64,000 nucleotides of DNA from Piezodorus guildinii (GCA_023052935.1 CM041298.1:18831371-18895370); one strand, 5' to 3'; counted from the stretch's first letter, positions 21,691 to 32,727 are shown. The notes: generated from the letters alone by a model not told the origin. Program-made: numbers and translations.

Positions 21691-22849
21691 ACTTATTCCG
21701 ATTCACAAAAAAGGACCGAGGTCGGATTGTAACAACTATCGTGGGATCTCTCTTCTCCCAGTATGCTATAAAATATTCACGTCAATTCTAACTAGTCGAA
21801 TCACGGAATACGCGCTGAGGAAATTATCGGTGATTACCAATGTGGTTTTAGGCGGAATCGCTCGACTATTGACCAAATATTTTCCTTACGTCAAATATTA
21901 GAGAAAAAATTGGAATACAACGGTGTAGTCAATCAACTTCTTATCGATTTTAAAAAGGCTTATGATTCAATAGACCGTCAGAAGCTATATAACATCATGA
22001 TTGAACAGGGAATACCTAGAATGTTAGTAAACCTAGTAGAGATGTGTTTGTCGGAAACATTCCATAAAGTTAAATTCGGTCATAATTACTCCGAGAGATT
22101 TGAAGTGCGATCGGGTTTAAAACAGGGTGACTCCCTTTGACCTGTGTTATTTAATATAGCTTTAGAATATGTCATAGAAAAGGTGATGTGTACCGAGAAA
22201 GGCTTGAATATGGGTGACAAGATTCCTGTTTTGGGGTATGCCGATGATTTGGTACTACTAGGTGAAGACACGGAAACTATACAACTAAATACAAGTGTGT
22301 TAATAAAAACCGGTAAACAAATAGGTGTCGAATTAAATACCGATAAGACGAAATATATGATTAGTAGCAGAAATGGTGGTGATCTTGATAATATTATTAT
22401 TTCAGGGCATACTTTTGAACGCGTAGAGAAATTCAAGTATTTAAGTTCAATGATTATAAGAAAAAATGAAATCCAGGAAGAAATAAAGTCCCGGTTAAAG
22501 GTGGGAAATGCGTGTTTTTATTCAGTTGCTAAGTTACTTAGTTCGCGGCTTCTATCTAAAAACTTAGATTACTAACTTGCGGAACTTGTATCCTGTGAAT
22601 ATAATTGAGCTGATTGCATCGCGGAGACTCAAATGGGCGAGTAAAGTCGTTGGGCTCGATGACGAGCGGATTTCGAGAAAGTTGGTATTTGCTGATCCAA
22701 CTGGTAGGCGTCCGAAAGGTAGACCGAAGCGTAGATGGGAGGATTGCGTTAAGGCTGATCTCGGGGGCTTGGGCTTGAATGGTGAACATTGGACGAGTCT
22801 GTGTAGGCGGAATTTGGTGGTATCGGCATCGAACCTTCGGGTTCGCTAA
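21691..22849 (+). pseudogene. RTE-like reverse transcriptase relic
   Basis: Blocks in order: IPIHKKGPRSDCNNYRGISL, a frameshift, GDYQCGFRRNRSTIDQIF, LLIDFKKAYDSIDRQKLYNI, VRSGLKQGDSL, a TGA where serine is expected (22138-22140), LFNIALEYVIEK, and YADDLVLLGEDTETIQ with the catalytic YADD intact (about 22238-22249). Then come LNTDKTKYMISS and FKYLSSMI. A deletion near 22575 joins this to the C-terminal RRLKWASKVVGLDDERISRK and GRPKRRWEDCVKADLGGLGL. The order fits RTE-type polymerases; the exact clade is uncertain. Confidence 0.85.
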
Positions 22850-22870
22850 GCCTATTATTATTATTATTAA
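21691..22870 (+). mobile_element. RTE-like non-LTR retrotransposon, truncated and internally deleted
   Basis: The insertion is bounded by AAGGGCCACCC at 21680-21690 and 22871-22881 and ends in (TTA)n. It begins within the RT domain and lacks an endonuclease. Confidence 0.85.
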
Positions 22871-22961
22871 AAGGGCCACCCGCGGGTTTGAACCCGCAAC
22901 CTTTGGCATAGAAAGCTGTTATGCTAAACACTACGCTATGCGTGGCCCCAGCTAAAAACCT

Positions 22962-23240
22962 TATTCCCATACCTCTTTCGTAGGACGAAAAGTTTTGTGT
23001 AACGGGTTTGCATACTTTGCAACCAAGATTGGATTTACTACTCGGTTACTTTGGTTTTTCTCACACGTTTTCTGGGCATCAAGAACCAAAAATAACATCA
23101 TTAATTTTGCCAAAAATGTACCTAGAATATGTGTCACAACGGACCCGACGCAGTTATGTATTGCCACGTTCACACAAAATAAGAAACCTACAAATTAATT
23201 TCCTTGCCCTTTTAGAAAAAGGCTGATTTTTGGCTCACCA
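22962..23240. other. No gene seen
   Basis: Overlapping 60-75 codon frames on both strands without a family signature. Confidence 0.45.
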
Positions 23241-24013
23241 TTATAGGTACTTTTTAGCTTTCCTGAAAACTACCTATTTTCACATTCGTTATTTTGATTT
23301 GGTAGGGACGATATCTATTAATAGTTCATTTTCAAGAAAAATAAAACACACAGTCGTAAGAATTTGTTTTCATAAATACTTACTTTTGACTGAGTAATAT
23401 ACACCTCTTACAATACACTCTACAGTAGCTGACAAAGTCGAGTCTCCGTCTAGAAATAGTCGAATGCATGCCCTGCGGAAGGAGGATGCGAACCTGATCT
23501 CCACCGGAAGCATGTTGAGCTCTCTCGCGGCCGCAGCGTGGAAAGCATTTCTAAGGGTCTCGGTTCTGCAGGCAGGTAATTGGAATAGACCCTGCATTCT
23601 CTCGCTCCGCAGCTCCACGAATTCACTTCTTAGTGCCTCCGGAATCCCTGAATCTAGTATTTTACGTGCTAGGCACATTAGGTTGATTCTTCGATATTCT
23701 TTGACACGGAGCCAGCCTAATTCTTTCATTAATGGAGTTATATGCTCGTCCCATTTGGCTCTAAAGATAAATCGGATTGCGGTGTTAAGGGCTCTCTGAA
23801 TCCTGCCGTCCTCCGAGTCAGTAATGTCCAAGTAAACCGAATCGCAATACCATACTAGAGGGCATAGAAGAGCTGATACTATCCTTCTTTTTACCTCGAC
23901 TGGCAACAAACGTTTCCATCGTGAGAGGGAATGCATCACACCATGGACTCTGCTCACGACTTGACTAGCGTGGTCTCGCCAAGACAAGGTACTGTTGATA
24001 ATTAATTGCACTT
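23240..24013 (-). pseudogene. L2/CR1-group LINE RT C-terminus, open frame
   Basis: A 213-codon uninterrupted frame (24011-23370) reads LSRWKRLLPVEVKRRIVSAL, CDSVYLDITDSEDGRIQRAL, LMKELGWLRVKEYRRINLMC, LRSERMQGLFQLPACRTETL and AAARELNMLPVEIRFASSFR. This is the thumb and C-terminal region of a CR1/L2-group polymerase, from a different subfamily than 6.2 and 8.7 kb. It starts abruptly at 24013 through 5' truncation. The frame has no stop, so the insertion may be relatively young. Confidence 0.8.
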
Positions 24014-24200
24014 GAGAGAGAGAAATAGAGAGATTATTATTTTTAATTTTGTATAAATAATGGTATATTTATTTCCTTTTTGCTTCAATTCCATTACTTT
24101 TTTGAATATATAGTATGAGAAAGTATTGGGATTGTAAATGATCAAGTGTTTACCGTAAATACACGTTTTAGACTCCCCAGAGTCCAAATAACCTAGTCTC

Positions 24201-24250
<50 letters not shown>
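24201..24250. repeat. Long poly(A) tract
   Basis: About 49 A residues precede CTGTGTGTGTGAAAG. It sits at the same place in the H element where R1 tails are found in other copies, but the A run is on the opposite strand to those. Confidence 0.9.
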
Positions 24251-24252
<2 letters not shown>

Positions 24253-24666
24253 GTGTGTGTGAAAGATAGTGAGTGTGTGTGTTTTTGGTAAGTCTAAAAA
24301 AAAAAAGACTGAAATTTATACCTTAGCAACTTTATAGTTTGCATTATTTTAATAATTAATTACTTTACTTTATATTTCGCACCTTTTTACGATTTCTTTA
24401 AAAAATAGCTCTAATTTGATTTAAAGCTCACTAAATCGATGTAAAATTCAATGTGCTTTAATATGAGTTTGGTTTCAATCTGATTGAAAAAGTATGACAG
24501 CTTTAATGTCAATTATTTTTATATTCTTCCTCTAAAGTTCAATCGTAGATAAAAATATATAAATCAGCTAAATATAAAAGTTAAAAGAATACAACAAAAC
24601 ATATTTTTTGTAATGTGATTTTTTTTATCTTAAGAATAGTAACATAAATACATAATATTTACATAA

Positions 24667-25524
24667 TATAGATGCGAAGAGAATTGTGTTGTTTGTGGAT
24701 TCACAGGCGGCCATCATAGCAGCTACGCAGCCAAATGCATCTCAAGAAAATGACGTTGTGAACTGCCAATTAAAAATTGAACAGCTGCTTCAACAAGGAG
24801 GCAGGTGGTTTTCCAATGGATACCAGGCCACTGTGGTATCCATGGGAATGAAGTAGCCGACAAGCTTGCAAAAGAAGGTGCAGCTTCGGAACAGTTGGAC
24901 AATCGAATTTCCTATCGTAGAGCTAGGGATGAAGTTAAGAGGGCATATCATGCTCTACTAACGGACTCCCAAAGGCTCAGTTCGATCAACAAGCACTGGG
25001 CCAAACTCCTTAAAGAAGGAGAACGAATACCATTAGATTTAAAGAGAAAAGATGCTGTTGTACAGTTCCGAATGATTACTGGCCATGACTACCTCGCAAA
25101 ACACTTGCATCGGATCGGAGTGGTAGGGTCTCCACTTTGCTGCCTTTGTCATGCAAATATTGAAATGGATGCAGCACATCTAGAAGTATGCCCCCGATTA
25201 CAAAAAATAAGAGGTGAAACCCCATCCAGATCGGAGTGGTACTGGGCTGCCAGATCCCTTAAGGCGGAACTCGAAATGGAAAGGCATAATTTTAAAAAAA
25301 TAAATAATAAAAACATAAATAGATACTGTTTGAAAGCCAATTTTGAGAAAAAATAATTTCTTATATACAAAGTTTTGAAAGGTAATGTAAAGTGATGAAT
25401 AAGGCATAAATTGATTAACATACGCAACAATTTAATATTGTTATATTATTTAGTCTAAATCATATGTTTTCAATGAAAGTGTATATAGTTTGTATTTAAA
25501 TAAACTTTTAAATTTCTTTAACTT
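24667..25524 (+). pseudogene. LINE 3' end with RNase H domain and Cys/His tail
   Basis: The upstream frame gives VLFVDSQAAIIAATQPNASQ (RNase H, with its aspartate), and after a frameshift QWIPGHCGIHGNEVADKLAK, the classic RNase H C-terminal motif. A 183-codon frame (24805-25356) continues through RMITGHDYLAKHLHRIGVVG and a Cys/His cluster CCLCHANIEMDAAHLEVC to the tail SEWYWAARSLKAEL. The order RNase H then zinc-finger-like tail is seen in RNase H-bearing LINE groups (I, LOA and relatives). The RT is absent. Confidence 0.8.
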
Positions 25525-25606
25525 TAAGTTTATTTATTAGTTCCTAAATTTATTTTAATATCCAAGGTAACTGAAAGTTGTGTGTTGCCGCACCAGATTT
25601 TCACTT

Positions 25607-25728
25607 GTTGGAGTTGATTGAAAGTGGGTAAATACGAAATAGGAATATGATAATTAACTAAAAGGAAGCAACATATATTTTTTCTGATTAATTTATGCAC
25701 ATGATTTTTCATATTATATTATACTTCA
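25607..25728. other. AT-rich, no gene seen
   Basis: Short spacer between an H end and a LINE tail. Confidence 0.4.
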
Positions 25729-25743
25729 ATGGTATACAAAATA

Positions 25744-26257
25744 AGAGACGCATTGGAGGATTGTTTCCTTTTTCTCGCTTGATGACAATGGAATCAGTTT
25801 CATGCCCTTATTAAATGATGTAAGTATTTGTGACTTTTATGAAATTCTCGCGGAACACCACGTAATAGACCTGAACTCATTATTTATTTTTGTCACAGGA
25901 AATCTAAAAATATGATCTCAACATCTTCTCAGAACGTTAATCACTCTTAATGTTTCAAGACTTATTAGTATTTTGTAGGAATTTATTGAAAGTATTTGCT
26001 TTAGTACTATTGTTATTACATTATTTATTGATATTGTTATATATTTAATTTATGTAAATTTATATATATATGTTGGATGAAAGTAATCATAAAATTAGCA
26101 GCACCGTTATGCTTATATATGTGTTTTGTTTTAAAGATTTATTCAATATGTAATTAATAATGTAAATTTGCTGGAGATAAATTTATTATTTGTGCTGTGC
26201 CAGCCAGCTCTATTTGTATGGGGATTGCTCTAAAGACAAATAAATAAAATTATTATT
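25744..26257 (+). mobile_element. LINE 3' tail with (TTA) end and 15 bp target duplication
   Basis: ATGGTATACAAAATA occurs at 25729-25743 and 26258-26272 and brackets a 514-base insertion. It ends with GGGATTGCTCTAAAGACAAA and TAAATAAAATTATTATT, the kind of 3' end seen in L2/CR1-group LINEs. Any coding is too decayed to recognise. Confidence 0.75.
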
Positions 26258-26272
26258 ATGGTATACAAAATA

Positions 26273-26974
26273 GTGCATGAACGAAATATGCTGTGGCACA
26301 TGACTCATACAATAGTGATAGTTTGGTCAATGCTCACTTATCAAGACACTAACCATTCCAACTGTGACAGCATGTTGTTTGCATCTTAATATGAATATAT
26401 AGTTATCTGGTATCACTATTGCTGATTTATAGTGATATATTTCGTTAGAAAATTAAAACTAATCGTATTCAGAACAGTACTGCATATACTGATAGCAATA
26501 TTATCTTCTATATTTATAAATGAAAGTACCGTTTCATTCACTTTTCTTGTGATTTCAGTATCTCAAATATTTTATTCTAATGAAGCTGAAAAAAAAAAAT
26601 TTTTTTTGGATGTTTGTCTAACACTCTAGATGTGCAATATGTCTTAGTTTGAAAAAAAAAACGGTTTTCAAATTACTTAAAAAACTCTAATCTCCTGGAA
26701 AATCATTCAAGTAAAATACAATCCGATTTCTAATCCCATAATAGTAAAATTATCTAAATTTGACATGTATTAGCAATGATATTAAATTTACAACCTATAT
26801 ATTAAAGTTAATTGAATATCCTTTTGTGTTAAGGTTACTATGGAAATAAGTTCAGTTGTTAATAGTGTATTTAAATAAATTTTATAAAACCTAGTGAGGA
26901 AAAACACGGCTTTCGTTTACCTTTCCTGTTAAAACCAATTCAAGAACTATGAAATCAACTCAAAATTAAAAATT
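26273..26974. other. AT-rich, no gene seen
   Basis: A 65-codon hydrophobic frame (26432-26629) has no support as a gene. Confidence 0.5.
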
Positions 26975-27055
26975 AAATTTTTCGAATTACTGTTTTCTAC
27001 GGAAATACACTTTTTAGGGTAACCTGAGTCGAAATGACTAAGTCCCACAGAAAGA

Positions 27056-27056
<1 letters not shown>

Positions 27057-27102
<46 letters not shown>
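27057..27102. repeat. (TG)n microsatellite within H element
   Basis: About 23 TG units, the longest of the H-element microsatellites here. Confidence 0.95.
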
Positions 27103-27582
27103 CAGTTTCTAGCAAGAAAACAAATATTTAGGACAATTATAAGCCCGATATGTGCCAGAAACTTCTTCACTAAAATCGACTGCCCGAAAGTGCTACTTTA
27201 TACTGGTCATTTTTCAAGTTCTTACGATTTTCTCAATAACGGATCAAACTGTTTTGATTAAATTCACCATATCTATGCAAAATTTAATAGACTTTAATAT
27301 CATGTAGGTTTAATTTTTATTGAAATAGTTTGACTGGGCTAAAATGCTAATATTTTTATTTATTTTTTTCTCCTCTAAAGTACCTTTAATTTTATAGATT
27401 TAGAAAAAATAATTGTTCCTATCATCTAACTAGGATTGATAAAAAGTGGCTTAATGTAAAAGTTGAACGAATTTGATTACCAACAAAAGGAGAAAAGTGC
27501 AAACATATATATATTTTTTTTTCGAACAAAATAATAGTAATATAGATTTTATATCAATTACTATTATAGAAGAGTAATTTAA

Positions 27583-28103
27583 GTTATGATTATATGAATC
27601 GGAACATTCTCTTCTAATTTGTTTTTATATATTTATTTATCATAACATGTCAAAGATGATTATTATATTACGTTTCGAGGTACCTTATGCCTCATCTTCA
27701 GCAATAAAAGGTTGAAACAATGAATATGTGATAGTGAAAAGATAGAATTTAACAGAATGATTATTCATATCTATGAGCTTAATATGAAGAATATATAATA
27801 GTAATTGACCTATATTGATATACAATATTGAAATAAATGTAAGTAGAATTATAATAATACACAGAATGTAAATAGTTTAAATGATAAATTGATTCTAATT
27901 TATTGATAATGTGTCCTTGAAGTATATATAATTGCTTATAATATTTATTCAATTATATTTTAGATAATATTTGAAAATCTGAAGATGAGGCATAAGGTAA
28001 TATAATATAAACGTAATATAATTATCATCTTTGACATGTTATGATAAATAAATATATATAAACAAATTAGAAAAGAATGTTCCGATTAATACAATCATAA
28101 AGT
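27583..28103. mobile_element. Fold-back element with about 120 bp inverted arms
   Basis: The left arm 27583-27701 and right arm 27979-28103 are near-perfect reverse complements (CATAACATGTCAAAGATGAT against ATCATCTTTGACATGTTATG). In the left arm, minus strand, CTGAAGATGAGGCATAAGGT is followed by ACCTCGAAACGTAATA. A GAGG/CCTC hairpin lies between CTGAAGAT and GAAACGT. The centre (27702-27978) is AT-rich and non-coding. Confidence 0.8.
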
Positions 28104-28448
28104 AATATAGATGTATAATATACCATTGGAAGTCTAAATATTTTAGAAAAATATTACCTAATACCTACACGGAATTCGAAAAGCTAATGTAGAGTGATGA
28201 AAAGCCAAGAAAACTAACCGATGGTTGTAGACAATATTATAATAGACTACTTAACAAAACATATGTTTCTATCGAAACTTTATGTATCAATTCTTAGATT
28301 TTTTTTACTTTCACTTACTATATATTGTAAGGGGAAGTATTGCGATCGTGAAAATTTTTGAATTCCAGTTTTCAACGGAAATACACGTTTTAGGGTCCCC
28401 TAAGTCCAAATAACCAAGTCCTGCAAAAAGGTCTGTGTGTGTGTGTCT

Positions 28449-28449
<1 letters not shown>

Positions 28450-28531
<82 letters not shown>
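28450..28531 (-). repeat. 82-nt poly(A) tail of the R1 element (T run on plus strand)
   Basis: An uninterrupted T run lies directly between the TGTGTCTG target copy and codons of the reverse transcriptase. It marks the 3' end of the reverse-transcribed RNA. The lysine codons read through it are not protein. Confidence 0.92.
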
Positions 28532-28533
<2 letters not shown>

Positions 28534-30975
28534 GAGTGTAGGTGGATGCTGCCTCATAAGAAACAGTTCGGAAAGCACTTATAGCTTTTAGGACAGTACG
28601 ATGATAGACGGAAACCATGGGACTTTTATAGCTTAATGTATTCAAGGCTCTTTCCCACATTGCAGCTGCATAGAGCAATATCGACGATACAACGTTAAAT
28701 ATTAAAAGTCTACGACTATACCTGGGTCCTCCTACGTTTGGCATAAATCGGGACAACGCTGTAGTTACCTTTGCTGCTTTATTACATACTCGTTGGATGT
28801 GCTCTTTGAAGTTCAGCCTCTGATCAATAATCACTCCGAGATACCTCAAAGAAGGCTTGGAACGTATCTCCTGATTGCCAACTCTGATTGCAATCTCCTC
28901 CATACCTTTTCTGCTACTAATTAGCAAGACCTCTGTCTTTTCATCTGCAAGTTGCAATCCAACCGATGCCAACCAGTTGCGGATGAGCGTGATGCTCTGG
29001 TTTGCTATCACAGTCACCTCCTCTTTATATTTTGCCTCAACCACCAAAGCAACATCATCAGCAAAACCAATAGTTTTTGTTCCCGCTGGTAGTCTGATCC
29101 GGAGCAAACCATCATACATAATATTCCACAAGAGGGGACCGAGCACCGAACCCTGGGGTACGCCCCCAGTCATCTTGAATGTCTTTGGTCCTTCCTCCGT
29201 GGTATAGATCAAAGTTCTATCCTTATAATAGTCACGGACTATGCTAACTAAATACGCAGGAACACCCATCTTTTGTAGAGCATCCAAAATGCAGTTCCAT
29301 TTAGCGGAATTAAATGCGTTTTTAACATCAAGAGTGACAATCGCACAGTAACATTTCGCGCCTCTTCTCCATCTCTTTCCAGCAATAGCTTTACACGCTG
29401 CTTCTACTACCGATGTTATAGCCTACAACGTTGACCTTGCTTTTCGGAATCCATATTGCGATGTAGACAGGCCTCCTGCACCTTCTGATGTCTCTTGCAT
29501 TCTATTAGCTATAAGCTTCTCTAATATTTTTCCAGCATTATCCAGCAAACATATTGGCCTGTAGGCCGAAGCGTCTGATGGACTTCCCTTACCTTTTGGA
29601 ATCAGTACCAAGCGCTGCCTTTTCCATTGACGTGGAAAGGATCCCTCACTCAAGCACGAATTGAACACCTCCAAGAATAAATCTGGCCTGCTTTCTATTG
29701 CCACCTTCAGTGCCAAGTTCGGAATGCCATCTAAACCCGGTGCTTTCCCTATTTTAAGGCTCTTGGAGATATCGATGAGCTCCTCTGCTGTCACCGGCGG
29801 TACATCAGGAGCTGATATGGGCCTGGTCCACAACAATTCATCCTGTTCAGGAAACAGAGTGGCAACGATTCTTTGCACGGCTACAGGGCAGGTAGGGAAT
29901 CGTGTAACGCTGCTCTTGAACTTCTTCATGACTATCTTGTAAGGCCTCCCCCATGGGTTCTCGTCCACCTCCTCGCAAAGTTGCTTCCAACATTGTCGCT
30001 TGCTTGACTTAATTGCCTGCTGGAGTTCACGCCTCACAGTTTTGAATTCCTCCTGTAGTGCTATAAACTGGGAGCTGCCCCGTGCTCGCTGGTATCTCCT
30101 TCTCGCTCTGTGACATTTTGAACGACATTCAGCTATGAAATCATTCCACCAGTAGGCCGGTGGTCGACTTACACCTGTTTTGGCACGTATCATAGCTGCG
30201 TCACAAGCTGCTTTCATCAGGTTCATTACCTGGTGGGCTTTGTCTTCCGCTGTTTCTATGAGCTCACACGGTGTCCCTATCATTATTTTGAAGGATTCTC
30301 TATCAAAAGTTCGGATTTTCCATCGAATAGCACCTCCTTCACGAACTATTCTTCTGATTTCTGGGTCCCAACAGTAAACAGGATAGCCTGGTGGTTACTA
30401 TGAGTATAAATGTCACTGACCTGCCAACTACTTGTAGGAATGAGGCTTTCACTGATGAATGTCAAGTCAATTATGGAGCTCCTACCTTCCTTTACGAATG
30501 TAGGTTCCGCACCGCTATTTGCCAGCACCAAGTCCTGCATCTGAGCAAAGGCTTCCAATAGAAGTTCTCCTCGCTTATTTGTCAATTGACTACCCCACTC
30601 GGTCGCCCAAGCATTGAAGTCTCCAGCAATCACTATCGGTCTTCGTCCTCTTGCATCTAATACTATCATATCTAGGAGACCAACAAATTCCTCGACTGTT
30701 GAGCTAGGTGAGATATAACAACTATAGATATATACATTTTTTATCTTGGCCCAAACGAAACCACTCGTAGGAGCCTGCGCGATTTCCTCAACGATAGTAT
30801 GACCACACGTCCAGATCGCCGCCCTACCTGTGGTGTCGGATACCCAAGATCCGTTGTCTATGTTTTTGTACTGCTCACTTATAACAGCGACATCAACTTT
30901 CAGTTCCTTCACGGTCTGCCAAAGAAGATCTTGTGCAGCCTCACAATGATTGAGATGAAGTTGTATAACCCTCAT
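28532..30975 (-). pseudogene. R1-clade ORF2: endonuclease and reverse transcriptase, broken
   Basis: The start ATG lies two bases after the ORF1 stop. The N-terminal endonuclease (30975-30346) shows QLHLNHCEAAQDLL, VISEQY, IAGDFNAWATEWGS and, at the expected SDH triad, HSNHQAILF, where the catalytic aspartate is asparagine. A frameshift near 30345 precedes the RT N-terminal part (KAPGLDGIPNLALK, FPRQWKRQRLVLIPKGKG, YRPICLLDNAGKILEKLI, QYGFRKARSTL). A TAG follows at 29423, then RT core VPQGSVLGPLLWNIMYDGLL and GFADDVALVVEAK with FADD intact. The frame stops at SAFRTVSYEAAS, where poly(A) begins, so the C-terminal zinc-finger tail was never present. Confidence 0.9.
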
Positions 30976-30977
30976 AT

Positions 30978-32319
30978 TTAAGAATAATTATTCCTCCTTT
31001 GCTCACGTAGGGCACGTTGTAATGCCGGGCATTTTCCTCCACCGCAGGGGTGGCAATTTTCATCCTTATCGGCGCATAGTACGCAAAAAGGCTTTTTCGT
31101 GCAATCGAAGGCTAGGTGACCCTCATCGCCACATTTGCGACAACATCTCGCTCTGTCAGGCCCCTCACAATGCCTTGCCATATGTCCAAAATCCCAACAC
31201 CTAAAGCAACGCTGTAAACGCAATTTTTCTCGGATACGACTAACTACCAATCCTACTCTTATTTTTCCAATATTGATAGCCTTTCGAGCTAGAAGAACCG
31301 GTAGAACAATAACTGCAGTCTTAGTACCCGCGTGGGCTGAACGAATGGATCGCACCGCTGAAGCCTGTATCCGCTCTCCATCAAGTAGCGTTGTGAGAGC
31401 CCCGGCTACTTCTTCTTCTGTCGTCAGTTCATCCAAATCCCTAATTTCAATAAGGGATTCTTGGGTCCACGCTCTAATATCCGACTCTGAGCCCAGTGTT
31501 TCTTCTAGAGTGCGCTTCATGTTGTGCAGGACTTCTCCAGAATTTCTATTCAATTGTATCAAAAGGTTCCCGCCCTAATTTTTTCGGATTCTTGTGATGT
31601 TAGAGCTGAAATCTTTCAATGATGGATCATCTCTAATCTTGCGAAGAGTATCCGCATAGGTACCTTTTTCCGACACCTTAATGATGAGTGCATCCGGCTT
31701 GGGTGGCTTCGGCCGCGGGAGTCTACCACTGCCTTTTTTCTTCTTAGTGACTGTTTGCCACATCCCTTCAGTGGGAATTATTGAGACAGGCTCCGGTTGG
31801 GGCTGTTCCGTTCCAATCGCCCTAGGCAATGCCTTCGCCTGTTTCCTAGGCCCAACCGGCTTTGGTCGCTCCTTTCTTTGAGCTGGTTCCTTGTGTGATG
31901 TAGGATTGTCACCATGCCTTTTCAGTGGTTGATCTATTTCGTTTGGCGTGACGGTCTGCGTGCATGCATAGGCAAACTCTTTTTTTCCGATTTTCTTCGT
32001 AATTTATTAACTTGCACTTTAGCAGATCGAAAGTGTTCAGGATTCTACAAGCAGATTCCCTTATTTCTCCGTGGACGTTGTGCCTTGATTTAATAAACTC
32101 AAGTAAATTATGAATTTCTCCAGCAAGAGTTGTCCATTCTGCATCACAATACCCTAAACTTGTAGCCATAGTTGCCTCAGTAGCCAACCTAAATACTGGG
32201 GGATTGCGGTCGTAGGATGACGATGACGCCAGAGAGTTCATATCACCCACGTTTGCAACCGATACTGGGGACTCGACCCTCTGCACCGTAAGGTTCGTCG
32301 TATTAGCTTGACTCCCCAT
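30978..32319 (-). pseudogene. R1-clade ORF1 (gag-like, zinc knuckles), broken
   Basis: The first frame starts MGSQANTTNLTVQRVESPVS (32319). A frameshift lies between 31909 and 31829 and an in-frame TAG at 31575-31577. The last part (31562-30978) carries AVRSIRSAHAGTKTAVIVLP and zinc knuckles CFRCWDFGHMARHC and CRKCGDEGHLAFDC, then CVLCADKDENCHPCGGGKC. Such proteins bind the element RNA in the ribonucleoprotein used for target-primed reverse transcription. Two lesions mean it cannot make full-length protein. Confidence 0.88.
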
Positions 32320-32695
32320 AGTTAGTTATATACTTGGAGATTAAGGTTACAATTTTTAATCGATGTTTGTTAATAACGTGAAACCTGGTAAAAATGTTTC
32401 GTTACAGGCTAATATTGTCCCTGATAGATTAGCAGTGGTCTTTTCGACCAGTATAAAGCTTACGGGAAACAAAATAAACACTAGAGTACAACAGAAGATT
32501 CGTGCATACAAGTAGACTAAAAGGTACAAACTGGTCTTTTGTATGATGATCTAAGAACTTTCATTACATTACGTTAGAATTTGAGTAACCTGTATAGATA
32601 AACAAACATACCTTGCAATTAACTTCTACAAGTTATCGAATAATACGAAATTTTCCAAAATATATTTTCAACCAACCTATATAACCTATACACCA

Positions 32696-32696
32696 T

Positions 32697-32727
<31 letters not shown>

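Larger units (their letters stand above)
21475..22949 (-). mobile_element. SINE-A interrupted by an RTE-like LINE
   Basis: The 12-base duplication AGCTAAAAACCT at 21463-21474 and 22950-22961 bounds the SINE. Its body lies at 21475-21690 and its tRNA-like head at 22871-22949. On the minus strand the head starts GGGGCCACGCATAGCGTAGT and ends GGGTGGCCC, so the acceptor-stem strands (GGGCCAC/GTGGCCC) still pair. The B box is GGTTGCGGGTTCAAACCCG. This head is closer to a real tRNA than the other copies. Confidence 0.9.
24091..25606 (-). mobile_element. H element split by an RNase H-bearing LINE
   Basis: The 3' end (ATATATAGTATGAGAAAGTA) is followed by an A run of about 49 (24201-24250) and TG tract, then internal blocks to about 24660. 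H resumes about 25525 and ends GTAACTGAAAGTTGTGTGTT, GCCGCACCAGATTTT. Confidence 0.8.
26975..28297 (-). mobile_element. H element carrying a fold-back insertion
   Basis: It runs from the ACGGAAATACACTTTTTAGG block and a (TG)n tract (27057-27102) through ATAATATACCATTGGAAGTC to ACATATGTTTCTATCGAAAC. Both ends are incomplete. A fold-back element sits at 27583-28103. A second minus-strand H copy starts right after it, so the two are in tandem. Confidence 0.8.
28450..32695 (-). mobile_element. R1-clade non-LTR retrotransposon, 5'-complete but 3'-truncated
   Basis: It contains a 5' UTR (about 32320-32695), a gag-like ORF1, and an ORF2 with endonuclease and RT. The ORF2 is cut off in the RT C-terminus and replaced by poly(A). 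The target duplication TGTGTCTG (28442-28449 and 32696-32703) lies in the (TG)n tract of an H element. AC-repeat targeting is known for R1-clade lineages such as Mino and Waldo; assignment to one of these is inference. Confidence 0.9.

Noticed and set aside
22871..22949. Functional tRNA gene on the minus strand
   Set aside because: The acceptor strands pair well, but it is the head of a SINE-A whose body lies on the other side of the RTE insertion.
28390..28578. Lysine-rich open frames across 28390-29287
   Set aside because: The lysines are the translated poly(A) tail of the R1 element and the His/Thr codons are the microsatellite.
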